A program made the position numbers and the translations under genes. From Dichotomicrobium sp964540795 (GTDB taxonomy: Bacteria; Pseudomonadota; Alphaproteobacteria; Rhizobiales; Rhodomicrobiaceae), in NCBI GenBank assembly GCA_964540795.1, contig CAZINX010000002.1, positions 186,001-250,000 on the forward strand: a DNA stretch of 64,000 nucleotides, written 5' to 3'. How positions within the stretch are numbered: the stretch's first letter is position 1; each line of letters starts with the position of its first letter. Below are positions 17,272-25,806 of the stretch, one piece after another. The notes below the pieces were generated by a model. The model was not told the origin of the DNA. It did not search any database and saw only the letters and a list, made by a program, of their open reading frames with translations.

Positions 17272-17800
17272 GGCCGGTCGGGGTGACCGGGATTTCGCGA
17301 GGGCAGTGCTCATCGACCGCGTCCAGAAGCTCCATATCGCCGAGGTCAAGCACGTTGGGCGGTGTGAGCGGCAGGAAGCCGGTTTGACCGGAGCGCGCCC
17401 GCAGCGCGTAGACCAGCCATAAAAGCCCCTTCGCCGGGCCTATGTAGCGCCTGGGCTCGCGCACTTCCAGGAACAGCGTTCCCGCGCCCACGGTGCCCGT
17501 CACCTGCTTGATCTCGGTGATGGCCGTCCACGGGATCGTTTCCGGACCGAGCCGCCGGTCCTGAATGCCCGCATCGTCCACGCGGACAACGGGGCGCGGA
17601 AACGCCAACTCGTAGAAATTGGTGAGCACACGCGATCCGAAATAGGCCGTCGCCAGCGCGCCGAGGATCGCGTCAAAACCGGAAAAGCCCCAGCCGGCCA
17701 GCGACCACAGCAGGAGCGCCGCCGCCGTCAGCCCACCAGATATCAGCAGGCGCATCACCAGCGTGTTCGTCTTGTAGCCGAATTCGCTCGCCTCGCCCAT
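17261..17800 (-). CDS. STM3941-like membrane protein with PH-like domain
   Basis: A 179-aa protein: two hydrophobic segments in the first 60 residues (RLLISGGLTAAALLLWSLAGW and the following AILGALATAYFG), then a soluble part with VVRVDDAGIQDRR...IPWTAITEIKQV, the layout of small bacterial PH-like membrane proteins (STM3941 type). Role unknown. ATG 17800 is chosen since residues upstream in the frame are not protein-like (His/Asp runs). The divergent next gene starts 75 bases away, so the promoter region is shared. Confidence 0.72.
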   Translation of the reverse strand: MGEASEFGYKTNTLVMRLLISGGLTAAALLLWSLAGWGFSGFDAILGALATAYFGSRVLTNFYELAFPRPVVRVDDAGIQDRRLGPETIPWTAITEIKQVTGTVGAGTLFLEVREPRRYIGPAKGLLWLVYALRARSGQTGFLPLTPPNVLDLGDMELLDAVDEHCPREIPVTPTGPKS

Positions 17801-17875
17801 GCCCCGCTCCGTTGGCCGCCGCGCGGCCATCAGGCATAGTCGATCCCGCTGAATCAGGCAACGTGGAGCGCGCGC

Positions 17876-18244
17876 GTGTGGCGGCAATTCGGGCGGTGGG
17901 TCGTCATCGTCATGGATGCGATCATCTGGGGTTGGGACATGGTGATGATGTATGTCGCCACGCTGTTCCTGATCCCGCTTTGCGTGATCGGCGCGCTGAA
18001 GGTGATGGGCATCGCGACGGTCTGGAGCACGTTCGCCGGAGCGGGGCTGGAGCACCTCTGGTTCCGGCTGATGCTTCTTGGCGCGCCGCTGTGGCTTGCG
18101 GTGACGCTTTACGCGCGCTTCGCGGGCACGCCCTGGGCCGTTGACTTCTGCGAACGCCTTGAACGGTGGAAATGGGCCGTCATCTGGGCGATGTGCGGCG
18201 CGATGGGCATGTTCGCCGTTCTGGCGCTGATATTCGCAGCCTGA
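17876..18244 (+). CDS. Small integral membrane protein of unknown function
   Basis: A 122-aa, Trp- and Met-rich protein starting at GTG 17876. It has three hydrophobic segments (VVIVMDAIIWGWDMVMMYVA running into TLFLIPLCVIGAL; LWFRLMLLGAPLWLAVTLYA; WAVIWAMCGAMGMFAVLALIF). No family recognised. It is divergent from the PH-like membrane protein and convergent with the DksA-like gene, whose end is 4 bases away. Confidence 0.68.
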   Translation: MWRQFGRWVVIVMDAIIWGWDMVMMYVATLFLIPLCVIGALKVMGIATVWSTFAGAGLEHLWFRLMLLGAPLWLAVTLYARFAGTPWAVDFCERLERWKWAVIWAMCGAMGMFAVLALIFAA

Positions 18245-18247
18245 GGA

Positions 18248-18577
18248 TCAGGCGCAATCGACGCAGAACGCGGCGGCCGGGTCCGCCCTCAGGCGCTCTG
18301 GCGCGATCTCCTCGCCGCATCTCTGGCAATAGCCGTATTCGTCCTCGTCGATGCGCCGCAGAGCCGCCTCGATGCGCGATAGCTCCACCCGCCGCTGGCG
18401 TTCGTTAGCCTTCGCCATCGCCTGCGCCTGCATGGCGTCCATGCGCGAGAGCCGCCCCACGCTCTGCTGATCGAGGGCGACGGCGTCGCGGCTTTCCGCC
18501 GAGATTTGGCTGAGGTCCAGCAATTCGTCGCGGCGGGCCAGAAGCGCCTTGCGCGCCGCCTCAAGGTCGATGGTCAT
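18248..18577 (-). CDS. DksA/TraR-type C4 zinc-finger protein
   Basis: A 109-aa protein with an N-terminal coiled coil (residues 1-75, Glu/Arg/Ala rich) and a C-terminal zinc finger with Cys84, Cys87, Cys105 and Cys108 (YCQRCG...FCVDC). Family members enter the RNA polymerase secondary channel to tune transcription, as DksA does with ppGpp. It is shorter than true DksA (about 150 aa). The tip region carries ALDQQSV rather than the DxxDxA of DksA, so it is better called DksA/TraR-like. It lies 54 bases downstream of clpA on the same strand, with a hairpin between them. Confidence 0.88.
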   Translation of the reverse strand: MTIDLEAARKALLARRDELLDLSQISAESRDAVALDQQSVGRLSRMDAMQAQAMAKANERQRRVELSRIEAALRRIDEDEYGYCQRCGEEIAPERLRADPAAAFCVDCA

Positions 18578-18600
18578 GGCTTTGCGTGGGAGAGTATGCG

Positions 18601-18623
18601 CCGGGGAGCGCGCGGCTCCCCGG
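18601..18623 (-). terminator. Stem-loop between clpA and the DksA-like gene
   Basis: CCGGGGAG / CTCCCCGG form a perfect 8-bp GC stem with a 7-base loop, starting 8 bases after the clpA stop. There is no T-run, so it may be an attenuator or RNA-stability hairpin rather than a full terminator. Confidence 0.4.
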
Positions 18624-18631
18624 TCATGTCG

Positions 18632-21088
18632 TTACGGCGCCAGCGGCACCTTCGGGATCGGGCTCGACGGGCTGTCGCCGCCGCCCGATTTGCCGGAATT
18701 GCCCGAAGAGCCATGCTGGCTCTGCGCGGTCTCGACCTCGCCCTCGTCCTCCTCATCGGGCTCGTCGTCCGAGTCGTCGGAAGACGTGTCCGGCCTGGCC
18801 TTGGGACGGCTTTCCACAATCTCGAAGACGAGCTGCCTGTGGCCGTCCTTCTCCGCGGCGTCGACCCGCACGGTGCCGCCGCCTTCGAGCTTGCCGAACA
18901 GCAATTCCTCTGCCAGGGGCTTCTTGATGAACTCCTGAATGACGCGGCCCATCGGCCGGGCGCCAAACTGCTCGTCGTAGCCATGCTCGGCGAGCCAATC
19001 CTTCGCGGCATCCGTCAGCTCGATCGACACGTTGCGGTCGGCAAGCTGGGCCTCCAACTGGAACACGAACTTCTCGATGACCTTGCTGATGACGGGCTTG
19101 CCAAGGTTGGAGAACGGAACGACCGCGTCCAGACGGTTGCGGAATTCCGGCGTGAACAGCTTCTTGATCGCGTCCTGATCCTCGCCCTCGCGCGTGGAGC
19201 GGTTGAAGCCGATCGCCGCCTTGGCAAGGTCGGTCGCGCCCGCATTGGTGGTCATGATGAGGATGACGTTGCGGAAGTCGATCTGCTTGCCGTTGTGGTC
19301 GGTCAGCTTGCCGTGGTCCATCACCTGCAGAAGCACGTTGAACAGGTCCGGGTGCGCTTTCTCGATCTCGTCGAGCAGCAGGACGCAGTGCGGATGCTGG
19401 TCGATGCCGTCGGTGAGCAAGCCGCCCTGGTCGAAGCCGACATACCCCGGCGGCGCGCCGATCAGCCGCGAGACGGTGTGGCGCTCCATATACTCCGACA
19501 TGTCGAAGCGCAGAAGCTCCACGCCCATGAGCGAAGCAAGCTGGCGCGCAACCTCGGTCTTGCCGACGCCGGTGGGGCCGGAGAACAGGTAGCACCCGAT
19601 CGGCTTCTCCGGCTCCCGCAGGCCGGCGCGGGCCAGCTTGATCGCCGAGGACAGCGCGTCGATCGCCTGGTCCTGGCCGAACACGACCCGCTTGAGGTCC
19701 TCGCTCAGGTTCTTGAGCAGTTCGGCGTCCGACTTCGTCACCGTCTTCGGCGGGATGCGCGCCATCGTCGCGATGGTCGCCTCGATCTCCTTCACGCCGA
19801 CAGTCTTGCGACGCTTGGTCTCGGGGAGAAGCATTTGCGACGCGCCGGTCTCGTCGATCACGTCGATCGCCTTGTCCGGCAGCTTGCGGTCATGGATGTA
19901 TTTCGCCGACAGTTCGACGGCCGCCTTCATCGCCTGGTTGGAATATTTCAGGCCGTGGAAATCCTCGAAGTAGGGCTTGAGGCCCTTGAGGATCTCCACC
20001 GCATCCGCGACGCTTGGCTCATTCACGTCGATCTTCTGGAACCGGCGCACCAGCGCGCGGTCCTTCTCGAAGTGCTGGCGATACTCCTTGTAGGTCGTCG
20101 ATCCCATGCAGCGCAGCACGCCCGACTGAAGCGCGGGCTTCAGCAGATTGGACGCGTCCATCGCGCCGCCGGAGGTCGCGCCGGCCCCGATCACGGTGTG
20201 GATCTCGTCGATGAACATGATCGCGCCGGGATAAGCCTCGATCTCGCGCATCACGGCCTTGAGACGCTCCTCGAAGTCGCCGCGATAGCGCGTGCCGGCC
20301 AGCAACGCGCCCATGTCGAGCTGGAAGATCGTGGCGTTCGCAAGCACCTCCGGCACCTCGCCGCCGACGATCTTGCGCGCCAAGCCTTCCGCGATTGCCG
20401 TCTTGCCGACGCCGGGATCGCCGACAAACAGCGGATTGTTCTTCTGCCTCCGGCACAAGACCTGGATCGTGCGGCTGACCTCGCGCTCGCGCCCGATCAG
20501 CGGGTCGATACGACCTTCGCTCGCCTTCTCGTTGAGGTTGATGCAGTAAACGTCGAGCGCATCGCCCGAGCGCTTTTTCTCCTCGCCCTGATCCATCGTG
20601 GCCGCATCGTCCTCCACGCCGCGCGCCGGGCGCGGGTCCGACATGCCCGGGCGCTTGGCAATGCCGTGCGAGATGAAATTCACGGCGTCGAAGCGGGACA
20701 TGTTCTGTTCCTGCAGGAAATACGCCGCGTGGCTTTCGCGCTCGTTGAAGATGGCCACCAGCACATTCGCGCCAGTCACCTCTTCGCGACCCGAGGACTG
20801 CACATGCACGACCGCGCGGTGAATGACGCGCTGAAAGCCCGCCGTCGGCTGAGCCTCGCTGCCATCTTCCAGGATCAGGTTGTCCAGTTCGTGATCGAGA
20901 TATTCGATCAGTTTGGCCCGCAGGACTTCGAGATCGACGTTGCAAGCCCGCATGACCGTCGACGCATCGCGATCATCGATCAGCGAGAGTAAGAGATGTT
21001 CAAGGGTGGCGTACTCGTGGGTGCGCTCGTTCGCGTATTCCAGAGCACGGTGGAGCGATTCTTCCAGACTAGTTGAGAGCGAGGGCAC
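18632..21088 (-). CDS. clpA: ATP-dependent Clp protease ATPase subunit ClpA
   Basis: AAA+ unfoldase of 818 aa that feeds substrates to ClpP. Order: N-domain that docks ClpS (1-150), a short linker, AAA-1 with Walker A GDPGVGKTAIAEG, AAA-2 with Walker A GPTGVGKTEVARQ and Walker B LLLDEIEKAH, then the sensor-2 segment GARPMGR. It is longer than E. coli ClpA (758 aa) by an acidic, Ser/Pro-rich C-terminal tail of about 60 residues. Placed 9 bases downstream of clpS, so the pair is an operon. Confidence 0.97.
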   Translation of the reverse strand: MPSLSTSLEESLHRALEYANERTHEYATLEHLLLSLIDDRDASTVMRACNVDLEVLRAKLIEYLDHELDNLILEDGSEAQPTAGFQRVIHRAVVHVQSSGREEVTGANVLVAIFNERESHAAYFLQEQNMSRFDAVNFISHGIAKRPGMSDPRPARGVEDDAATMDQGEEKKRSGDALDVYCINLNEKASEGRIDPLIGREREVSRTIQVLCRRQKNNPLFVGDPGVGKTAIAEGLARKIVGGEVPEVLANATIFQLDMGALLAGTRYRGDFEERLKAVMREIEAYPGAIMFIDEIHTVIGAGATSGGAMDASNLLKPALQSGVLRCMGSTTYKEYRQHFEKDRALVRRFQKIDVNEPSVADAVEILKGLKPYFEDFHGLKYSNQAMKAAVELSAKYIHDRKLPDKAIDVIDETGASQMLLPETKRRKTVGVKEIEATIATMARIPPKTVTKSDAELLKNLSEDLKRVVFGQDQAIDALSSAIKLARAGLREPEKPIGCYLFSGPTGVGKTEVARQLASLMGVELLRFDMSEYMERHTVSRLIGAPPGYVGFDQGGLLTDGIDQHPHCVLLLDEIEKAHPDLFNVLLQVMDHGKLTDHNGKQIDFRNVILIMTTNAGATDLAKAAIGFNRSTREGEDQDAIKKLFTPEFRNRLDAVVPFSNLGKPVISKVIEKFVFQLEAQLADRNVSIELTDAAKDWLAEHGYDEQFGARPMGRVIQEFIKKPLAEELLFGKLEGGGTVRVDAAEKDGHRQLVFEIVESRPKARPDTSSDDSDDEPDEEDEGEVETAQSQHGSSGNSGKSGGGDSPSSPIPKVPLAP

Positions 21089-21097
21089 GATCCGAAT

Positions 21098-21508
21098 TCA
21101 CTCCTTTTCCATGGTGCATTGAAGAGGGTGCTGATGCTGCCGCGCGAAGCTCATCACCTGGGTGACCTTCGTCTCGGCGACCTCGTAGGTGTAGACTCCG
21201 CAGATGCCCACACCCCTGTTATGCACGTGCAGCATGATCCGCGTTGCTTCCTCGGTGCCTTTGTTGAAGAAGCGTTCCAGCACATAAACGACGAACTCCA
21301 TCGGAGTGTAATCGTCGTTCAGCAACAGCACCTTGTAAAGACTCGGCTTTTTCGTCTTTGGCCGGGTGCGTGTGACGATCCCCGTCTGGGCGTCGCCTTC
21401 ACCGTCATCCTTGCCCGGATTATCGTCCGACAGGATCGGGGCGCTGCTGCCCGCGCTGCCGATCTGATGCGCCTTTGTCATATTCGCCGCCCAGGGTGTC
21501 TCCACCAT
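21098..21508 (-). CDS. clpS: ATP-dependent Clp protease adaptor ClpS
   Basis: Adaptor (up to 136 aa) that delivers N-degron substrates to ClpAP. The core KVLLLNDDYTPMEFVVYVLERFF carries the Asn/Asp-Asp pair and Met of the N-end-rule pocket, and HVHNRG supplies the conserved His. The first 50 residues are poorly conserved; Met10 (base 21481) is an alternative start. It is directly upstream of clpA. The sequence TCAAG/CTTGAA just before the start was considered as a heat-shock element but is too close to the ATG. Confidence 0.96.
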   Translation of the reverse strand: MVETPWAANMTKAHQIGSAGSSAPILSDDNPGKDDGEGDAQTGIVTRTRPKTKKPSLYKVLLLNDDYTPMEFVVYVLERFFNKGTEEATRIMLHVHNRGVGICGVYTYEVAETKVTQVMSFARQHQHPLQCTMEKE

Positions 21509-21958
21509 GATCTGCGCTCTTTTTGGCTGATTTCAAGCTGACCTGACCTTTCCGTGAAAAATGCAGGCCACGGCCCCTCTGCCCGCATCCGATGCGCCTC
21601 TGGCAACCCCCGGCATCGCGCCCATCTGCCGAGACCTTGCTCCTGGCGCGCGCGCCTCGTGGAACAGTATGGCTGCGCCGGGGCTTGTTCAACATCCTGC
21701 TGTCGCGACTGTCGCCGGCGCTTCCCGGCGGGGCGGACATCACCGCCGCGACATAGGCCAAAGGATAGCGAAAAATGCCCCGGGCGAAAAGCACTCCCGC
21801 CATCCTGTTTCAAGACATCTCCGCAAGGTTGCCGCATTCCCGCGTTCCACAACCATAACGTCTTCTTAACGATGATCGCAGAGTGTGATGAGGCGTGTCC
21901 CGTTGCGGGACGGAAGCGGCAGCGGGCGCGCCGCGCGTAACAGGTGAGGGAGTTGTTG
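21509..21958. other. 450-base non-coding gap between clpS and the D,D-carboxypeptidase
   Basis: Divergent regulatory region for clpS–clpA (minus) and the carboxypeptidase (plus). Open frames here lack ribosome sites and protein-like composition. The only specific signal I see is a CtrA-like box at 21855-21870. Confidence 0.5.
21855..21870 (+). promoter_or_regulatory. Candidate CtrA box upstream of the D,D-carboxypeptidase
   Basis: ATAA-N7-TTAAC matches the alphaproteobacterial CtrA consensus TTAA-N7-TTAAC at 8 of 9 positions, in an AT-rich patch 89 bases before the ATG. Confidence 0.4.
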
Positions 21959-23410
21959 ATGCGTCAGTGGGTATCCCGCGCCGTGCGGGGGCGTAGAGTG
22001 ACCCGGCACCGCCCCGGATGCGTTTTTCTATTCAATTTCAATGGGTTGATCACTCCGCTCGGCTTGGCCCTTGCGGCGGTTTGCCTTGTCGTCTGGACGC
22101 CTCAGGCCGCCGCCTATTCGCCGCCGAAGGCCGCGTTGATCATAGACGCGAACTCGGGAAAAACACTCCATGCGCACAACGCGCGCGCCTCGCGCTACCC
22201 CGCCTCGCTGACCAAGGTGATGACGCTTTACGTCTTGTTCGGGTATCTGCGCGACGGGCGTCTCGAAATGGACACGCAGCTGACGGTCTCGGCGAATGCG
22301 GCGAAACGTCCGCCGTCGAAGGTCGGATTCAAGCCAGGCGACAGCCTCACGGTGCGCGCCGCGATCCGGCTGCTCATCACCAAGTCCGCCAATGACGTCG
22401 CCGCCGTCGTCGCGGAAAATATCGCCGGCTCGGAAGCCGAACTCGCCAGGATGATGACCCGCAAGGCCCGCGCGATGGGCATGAAGGACACCACGTTCCG
22501 CAACGCCTCGGGCCTGCCGCACAGCGAACAGAAGACCACCGCTTTCGACATGGCGATCCTCGCGCGGCGCGTGCTCAACGACTTCCCGCAATACGCGGAG
22601 TTTTTCCAGACGCGCCATGCAAGGTTTCGCGGCAAGACCTACCGTAACCACAATGGCCTGCTGTTCCGCTACAATGGCATCAAGGGGCTGAAAACCGGCT
22701 TCATCCGAGCGTCAGGCTTCAACGTCATGCTGGCGGCCGAGCGCGGCCGCAAGCGGCTGATCGCCATCGTCATGGGCGGGCCGTCGGCGCGGGAACGCGA
22801 TGCGCGGGCGCGACAGCTCATGGATGCCGCGTGGGCAAAAGCCTCCGTGCGCGCGCCGGAAATGGCGGCGCATTTGCCGCGCCGCAATCCGGCATTCATG
22901 CCGAGCCAGCGCGAGGAGCAGATCCGCCACAAGCTCGCCAGCGCCGACGGCTCGCCGGCGGCCATGCTGTTCAAGCATCTGCAGTCTGCCGCACCGCTCC
23001 CGCGCCAGCAGACCCAGCCCGAACAGGGGCGCAAGCTGCAGGCGCGTCTGATCGACGCGCGCGCGCCGGAGCCGCCGCCGCGCGAGCGGCAACCCTCCGC
23101 GACGCAGCCCGCCGCGCCGGAGCCGGAAAACGCGCGCGGATCCGCCGAGCCGGCAATCCTGGCGGGACCGTACCATGTGCAGGTGGGCGCTTATGCCTCG
23201 GCGGCGGATGCGCGCCGGCGGCTCGAGACGGTTGCGGCAACCGCCAATCGTGTGCTCGACGGGGCTCCGAATCGGGCGGTGGCAGCGGAAGTGAACGGCC
23301 GGGAGGTGTTTCGCGCGCGCTTCGGCGGCTTCGACAAGGCGCAGGCGCGGAGCACCTGCGACGCGTTGAAGCAGCGCTCGGTGGATTGTTTGGCGATGCC
23401 CGCCCGATAG
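21959..23410 (+). CDS. D-alanyl-D-alanine carboxypeptidase (PBP5/6 type) with SPOR domain
   Basis: Exported penicillin-binding protein of 483 aa that trims the terminal D-Ala of peptidoglycan stems. A hydrophobic signal segment around residues 22-48 is followed by the catalytic triad of motifs: SLTK (Ser83), SAN and KTG. A Pro-rich linker leads to a C-terminal SPOR domain (PYHVQVGAYAS...VFRARFGGF), which binds denuded glycan at the septum. ATG 21959 is chosen because AGGGAG lies 6 bases before it; GTG 21944 has no site. A CtrA-like box upstream would fit cell-cycle timing. Confidence 0.94.
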   Translation: MRQWVSRAVRGRRVTRHRPGCVFLFNFNGLITPLGLALAAVCLVVWTPQAAAYSPPKAALIIDANSGKTLHAHNARASRYPASLTKVMTLYVLFGYLRDGRLEMDTQLTVSANAAKRPPSKVGFKPGDSLTVRAAIRLLITKSANDVAAVVAENIAGSEAELARMMTRKARAMGMKDTTFRNASGLPHSEQKTTAFDMAILARRVLNDFPQYAEFFQTRHARFRGKTYRNHNGLLFRYNGIKGLKTGFIRASGFNVMLAAERGRKRLIAIVMGGPSARERDARARQLMDAAWAKASVRAPEMAAHLPRRNPAFMPSQREEQIRHKLASADGSPAAMLFKHLQSAAPLPRQQTQPEQGRKLQARLIDARAPEPPPRERQPSATQPAAPEPENARGSAEPAILAGPYHVQVGAYASAADARRRLETVAATANRVLDGAPNRAVAAEVNGREVFRARFGGFDKAQARSTCDALKQRSVDCLAMPAR

Positions 23411-23427
23411 CGGGCTGGCGGCTGGGG

Positions 23428-24867
23428 CTACTCCGCCGCGATGCTCTGCGGGTCAGGCGTCATCTCGCGCACATCGACGAAATGCCCGGCAATCGCCGCA
23501 GCCGCGGCCATCGTCGGCGACACCAGATGCGTGCGGCCCTTGAAACCCTGCCGCCCCTCAAAGTTGCGGTTCGAGGTAGAGGCGCAGCGTTCGCCCGGCG
23601 CGAGCTTGTCGGCGTTCATCGCCAGGCACATCGAGCAGCCCGGCTCGCGCCAGTCGAAGCCGGCGGCCTTGAAAATCTCGTCCAGACCTTCGGCCTCGGC
23701 CTGCGCCTTCACCAGACCGGAACCCGGCACGATCATCGCCTGAACGTTCTCGTTCACACGCCGGCCGGCCACCACTTTCGCGACGGCGCGCAGATCCTCG
23801 ATCCGGGCATTCGTGCATGAGCCGATAAACACGCGGTCCAGCTTGATGTCCGTGATTTTCGTGCCCGGCGTCAGGCCCATGTAATCGAGCGCCCGGCGCA
23901 CAGCCGCGGCCTTGCCCGCATCCTCAAGGTCTTCGGGGTCCGGCACGCGGCCCTCCACGGAGACGACATCCTGCGGGCTGGTGCCCCAGGTGACGAGCGG
24001 CGGCAGGTTCGCGGCATCGAGCCGCACCTCGGCGTCGAACGCGGCATCGTCGTCCGAATAAAGCGTCTCCCAGTGGCGCATGGCCATCTCCCACGCCGCG
24101 CCCTTCGGCGCGAGAGGCCGGCCCTTGAGATAGTCAAAGGTGCACTCATCCGGCGCGATCATGCCGGCGCGCGCGCCGCCCTCGATGGACATGTTGCACA
24201 CTGTCATGCGGCCTTCCATCGACAGCGCGCGGATGGCCTCGCCCGCATATTCGATGACATGGCCGGTGCCGCCCGCCGTGCCGATCTCGCCGATGATGCC
24301 CAGGATGATGTCTTTCGCGGTGACGCCCGGCGGGATTTCACCGTCGACGACGACGCGCATATTCTTCGCCTTGGATTGAATCAGCGTCTGGGTGGCCAGC
24401 ACATGCTCGACTTCCGAGGTGCCGATGCCATGCGCCAGCGCGCCGAACGCGCCATGCGTGGAGGTGTGACTGTCGCCGCAGACGATCGTGGTTCCGGGCA
24501 GCGTGAAGCCCTGCTCCGGGCCGATGATATGCACGATGCCCTGCCGGTCATCCAGCTCGTTGAAGTAATCGATGCCGAACTCGGCGCAGTTGTCCGCCAG
24601 CGTCTTGACCTGCAGCGCGGATTCGGGGTCGTCGATGCCGCCCGAGCGATCGGTGGTCGGCACGTTGTGGTCGACAACAGCAAGCGTGTTCTCCGGCTTG
24701 CGCACCTTGCGCCCGGCCAGACGCAGCCCCTCGAACGCCTGCGGGCTGGTCACTTCGTGAATGAGATGGCGGTCAATATAGATCAAGGACGTGCCGTCTT
24801 CCTGGGAATGCACCAGGTGTTCGTCCCAGATCTTGTCGTAGAGCGTGCGTCCGCCGGTCTTCGCCAT
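23428..24867 (-). CDS. leuC: 3-isopropylmalate dehydratase large subunit
   Basis: Aconitase-family enzyme of 479 aa that isomerises 2- to 3-isopropylmalate in leucine synthesis, with LeuD as partner (not in this window). The 4Fe-4S ligands are the Cys of GSCTNAR and the two in the GCSMC motif; VCGDSHTSTHGAFGA is the substrate loop. Family-typical length. It follows rplS on the same strand after 83 bases. leuB is about 18 kb away on the other strand, so the leucine genes are dispersed. Confidence 0.97.
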   Translation of the reverse strand: MAKTGGRTLYDKIWDEHLVHSQEDGTSLIYIDRHLIHEVTSPQAFEGLRLAGRKVRKPENTLAVVDHNVPTTDRSGGIDDPESALQVKTLADNCAEFGIDYFNELDDRQGIVHIIGPEQGFTLPGTTIVCGDSHTSTHGAFGALAHGIGTSEVEHVLATQTLIQSKAKNMRVVVDGEIPPGVTAKDIILGIIGEIGTAGGTGHVIEYAGEAIRALSMEGRMTVCNMSIEGGARAGMIAPDECTFDYLKGRPLAPKGAAWEMAMRHWETLYSDDDAAFDAEVRLDAANLPPLVTWGTSPQDVVSVEGRVPDPEDLEDAGKAAAVRRALDYMGLTPGTKITDIKLDRVFIGSCTNARIEDLRAVAKVVAGRRVNENVQAMIVPGSGLVKAQAEAEGLDEIFKAAGFDWREPGCSMCLAMNADKLAPGERCASTSNRNFEGRQGFKGRTHLVSPTMAAAAAIAGHFVDVREMTPDPQSIAAE

Positions 24868-24950
24868 CTCCTCAACCTCCGGTTCTTGTCCCGTCTGCCC
24901 GCCTATATCGGCATTCGCCGCGCCAACGCCAACGGCGGGACCGGGGCCGG

Positions 24951-25640
24951 TTACGATTTCGCCTGCTCGCCCTCAGGCTCCTCGCCGGTCTCCTCTTCCA
25001 CGGCCGGCACCTCGTCCAGCGTGGCCTCGGTCATCAGCTCGCGGGCCTGACCGGTCCAGTCGTCGCGCTCGATCTGGCCGCCCAGGCCCAAGGCATCGTC
25101 CACCTTGGCGATATCCTCGTCGGAGAACGCCGCGATCTGGCCGTACTGGATGATGCCGAGCTTGCGCAGCTGCGCCTGGACATCGCTGGTGATGCCCGAG
25201 ATGCGGGTCAGATCGTCGGGCGCGCCCTTGGGCTTCTTGAAGCCCTTGAAGGTCTTGGCGCCGGCGGCCGTGCGAACGCGCGCGTCGCGCCGCTCGGGGA
25301 TGCGGGCCGCCTTGCCGCGCAGGCCGCGCAGGTAATAAAGCTTGGCGCGGCGCACCTTGCCGCGGCGCACCAGCTCGATGGAGTCGATCAGCGGCGAATA
25401 CACCGGAAACACGCGCTCCACCCCCTCGCCATAGGAGATTTTGCGCACGGTAAAGCTTTCCTGCAGGCCGTGGCCGCTGCGGGCGATGCACACGCCCTCG
25501 AACGCCTGCACGCGCTCGCGGTTGCCCTCGACGACGCGCACGTTCACGCGCACCGTATCGCCCGGCTGGAACGGCGGGACGCGGCGCTTCTGCTCGATCG
25601 CGGCGGCCTGCTCCCGCTCGATTTCCTGAATGATGTTCAT
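24951..25640 (-). CDS. rplS: 50S ribosomal protein L19 with a long C-terminal HhH-like extension
   Basis: Residues 1-120 are a normal L19 (MNIIQEIEREQ start, PPFQPGDTVRVNVRV, FEGVCIARSG, VYSPLIDSIEL, RAKLYYLRGLRGKAARI), which bridges the subunits. A further 110 residues follow: a basic linker, then DDLTRISGI...LRKLGIIQYGQIAAFSDEDIAKVD and IERDDWTGQA, a helix-hairpin-helix-like module I know from tails of alphaproteobacterial L21 and NuoE, then an acidic end. E. coli L19 is about 115 aa. It has its own likely promoter, being detached from trmD. Confidence 0.95.
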   Translation of the reverse strand: MNIIQEIEREQAAAIEQKRRVPPFQPGDTVRVNVRVVEGNRERVQAFEGVCIARSGHGLQESFTVRKISYGEGVERVFPVYSPLIDSIELVRRGKVRRAKLYYLRGLRGKAARIPERRDARVRTAAGAKTFKGFKKPKGAPDDLTRISGITSDVQAQLRKLGIIQYGQIAAFSDEDIAKVDDALGLGGQIERDDWTGQARELMTEATLDEVPAVEEETGEEPEGEQAKS

Positions 25641-25724
25641 GGTTCAAAACCCTCTGCCGCGGGCCGCGCAAGACGCGCTGCCGCCAGTTACCGTTTTCGC
25701 CACATGCATGGGAAGTTGTGGCTG

Positions 25725-25753
25725 GTGATAAAACACTTTCACGCGCTTGTCGA
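25725..25753 (-). promoter_or_regulatory. Candidate sigma-70 promoter of rplS
   Basis: On the minus strand: TCGACA (25753-25748), 17-base spacer, TATCAC (25730-25725), 85 bases upstream of the rplS ATG. The surrounding stretch is AT-richer than the flanking genes. Confidence 0.45.
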
Positions 25754-25806
25754 CCGTTTTGCAAACAGAGTGTGACAACGCGAAACGCCGGGGATCGGGG
25801 AATACG

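Noticed and set aside
18506..20992. An 828-codon open frame on the + strand opposite clpA
   Set aside because: Long antisense frames are common in GC-rich coding DNA; the opposite strand encodes an intact ClpA with all AAA+ motifs.
21509..21540. CTTGAAA-like heat-shock (RpoH) -35 element before clpS
   Set aside because: It lies too near the ATG to leave room for a -10 element and a leader, and no good -10 match follows.
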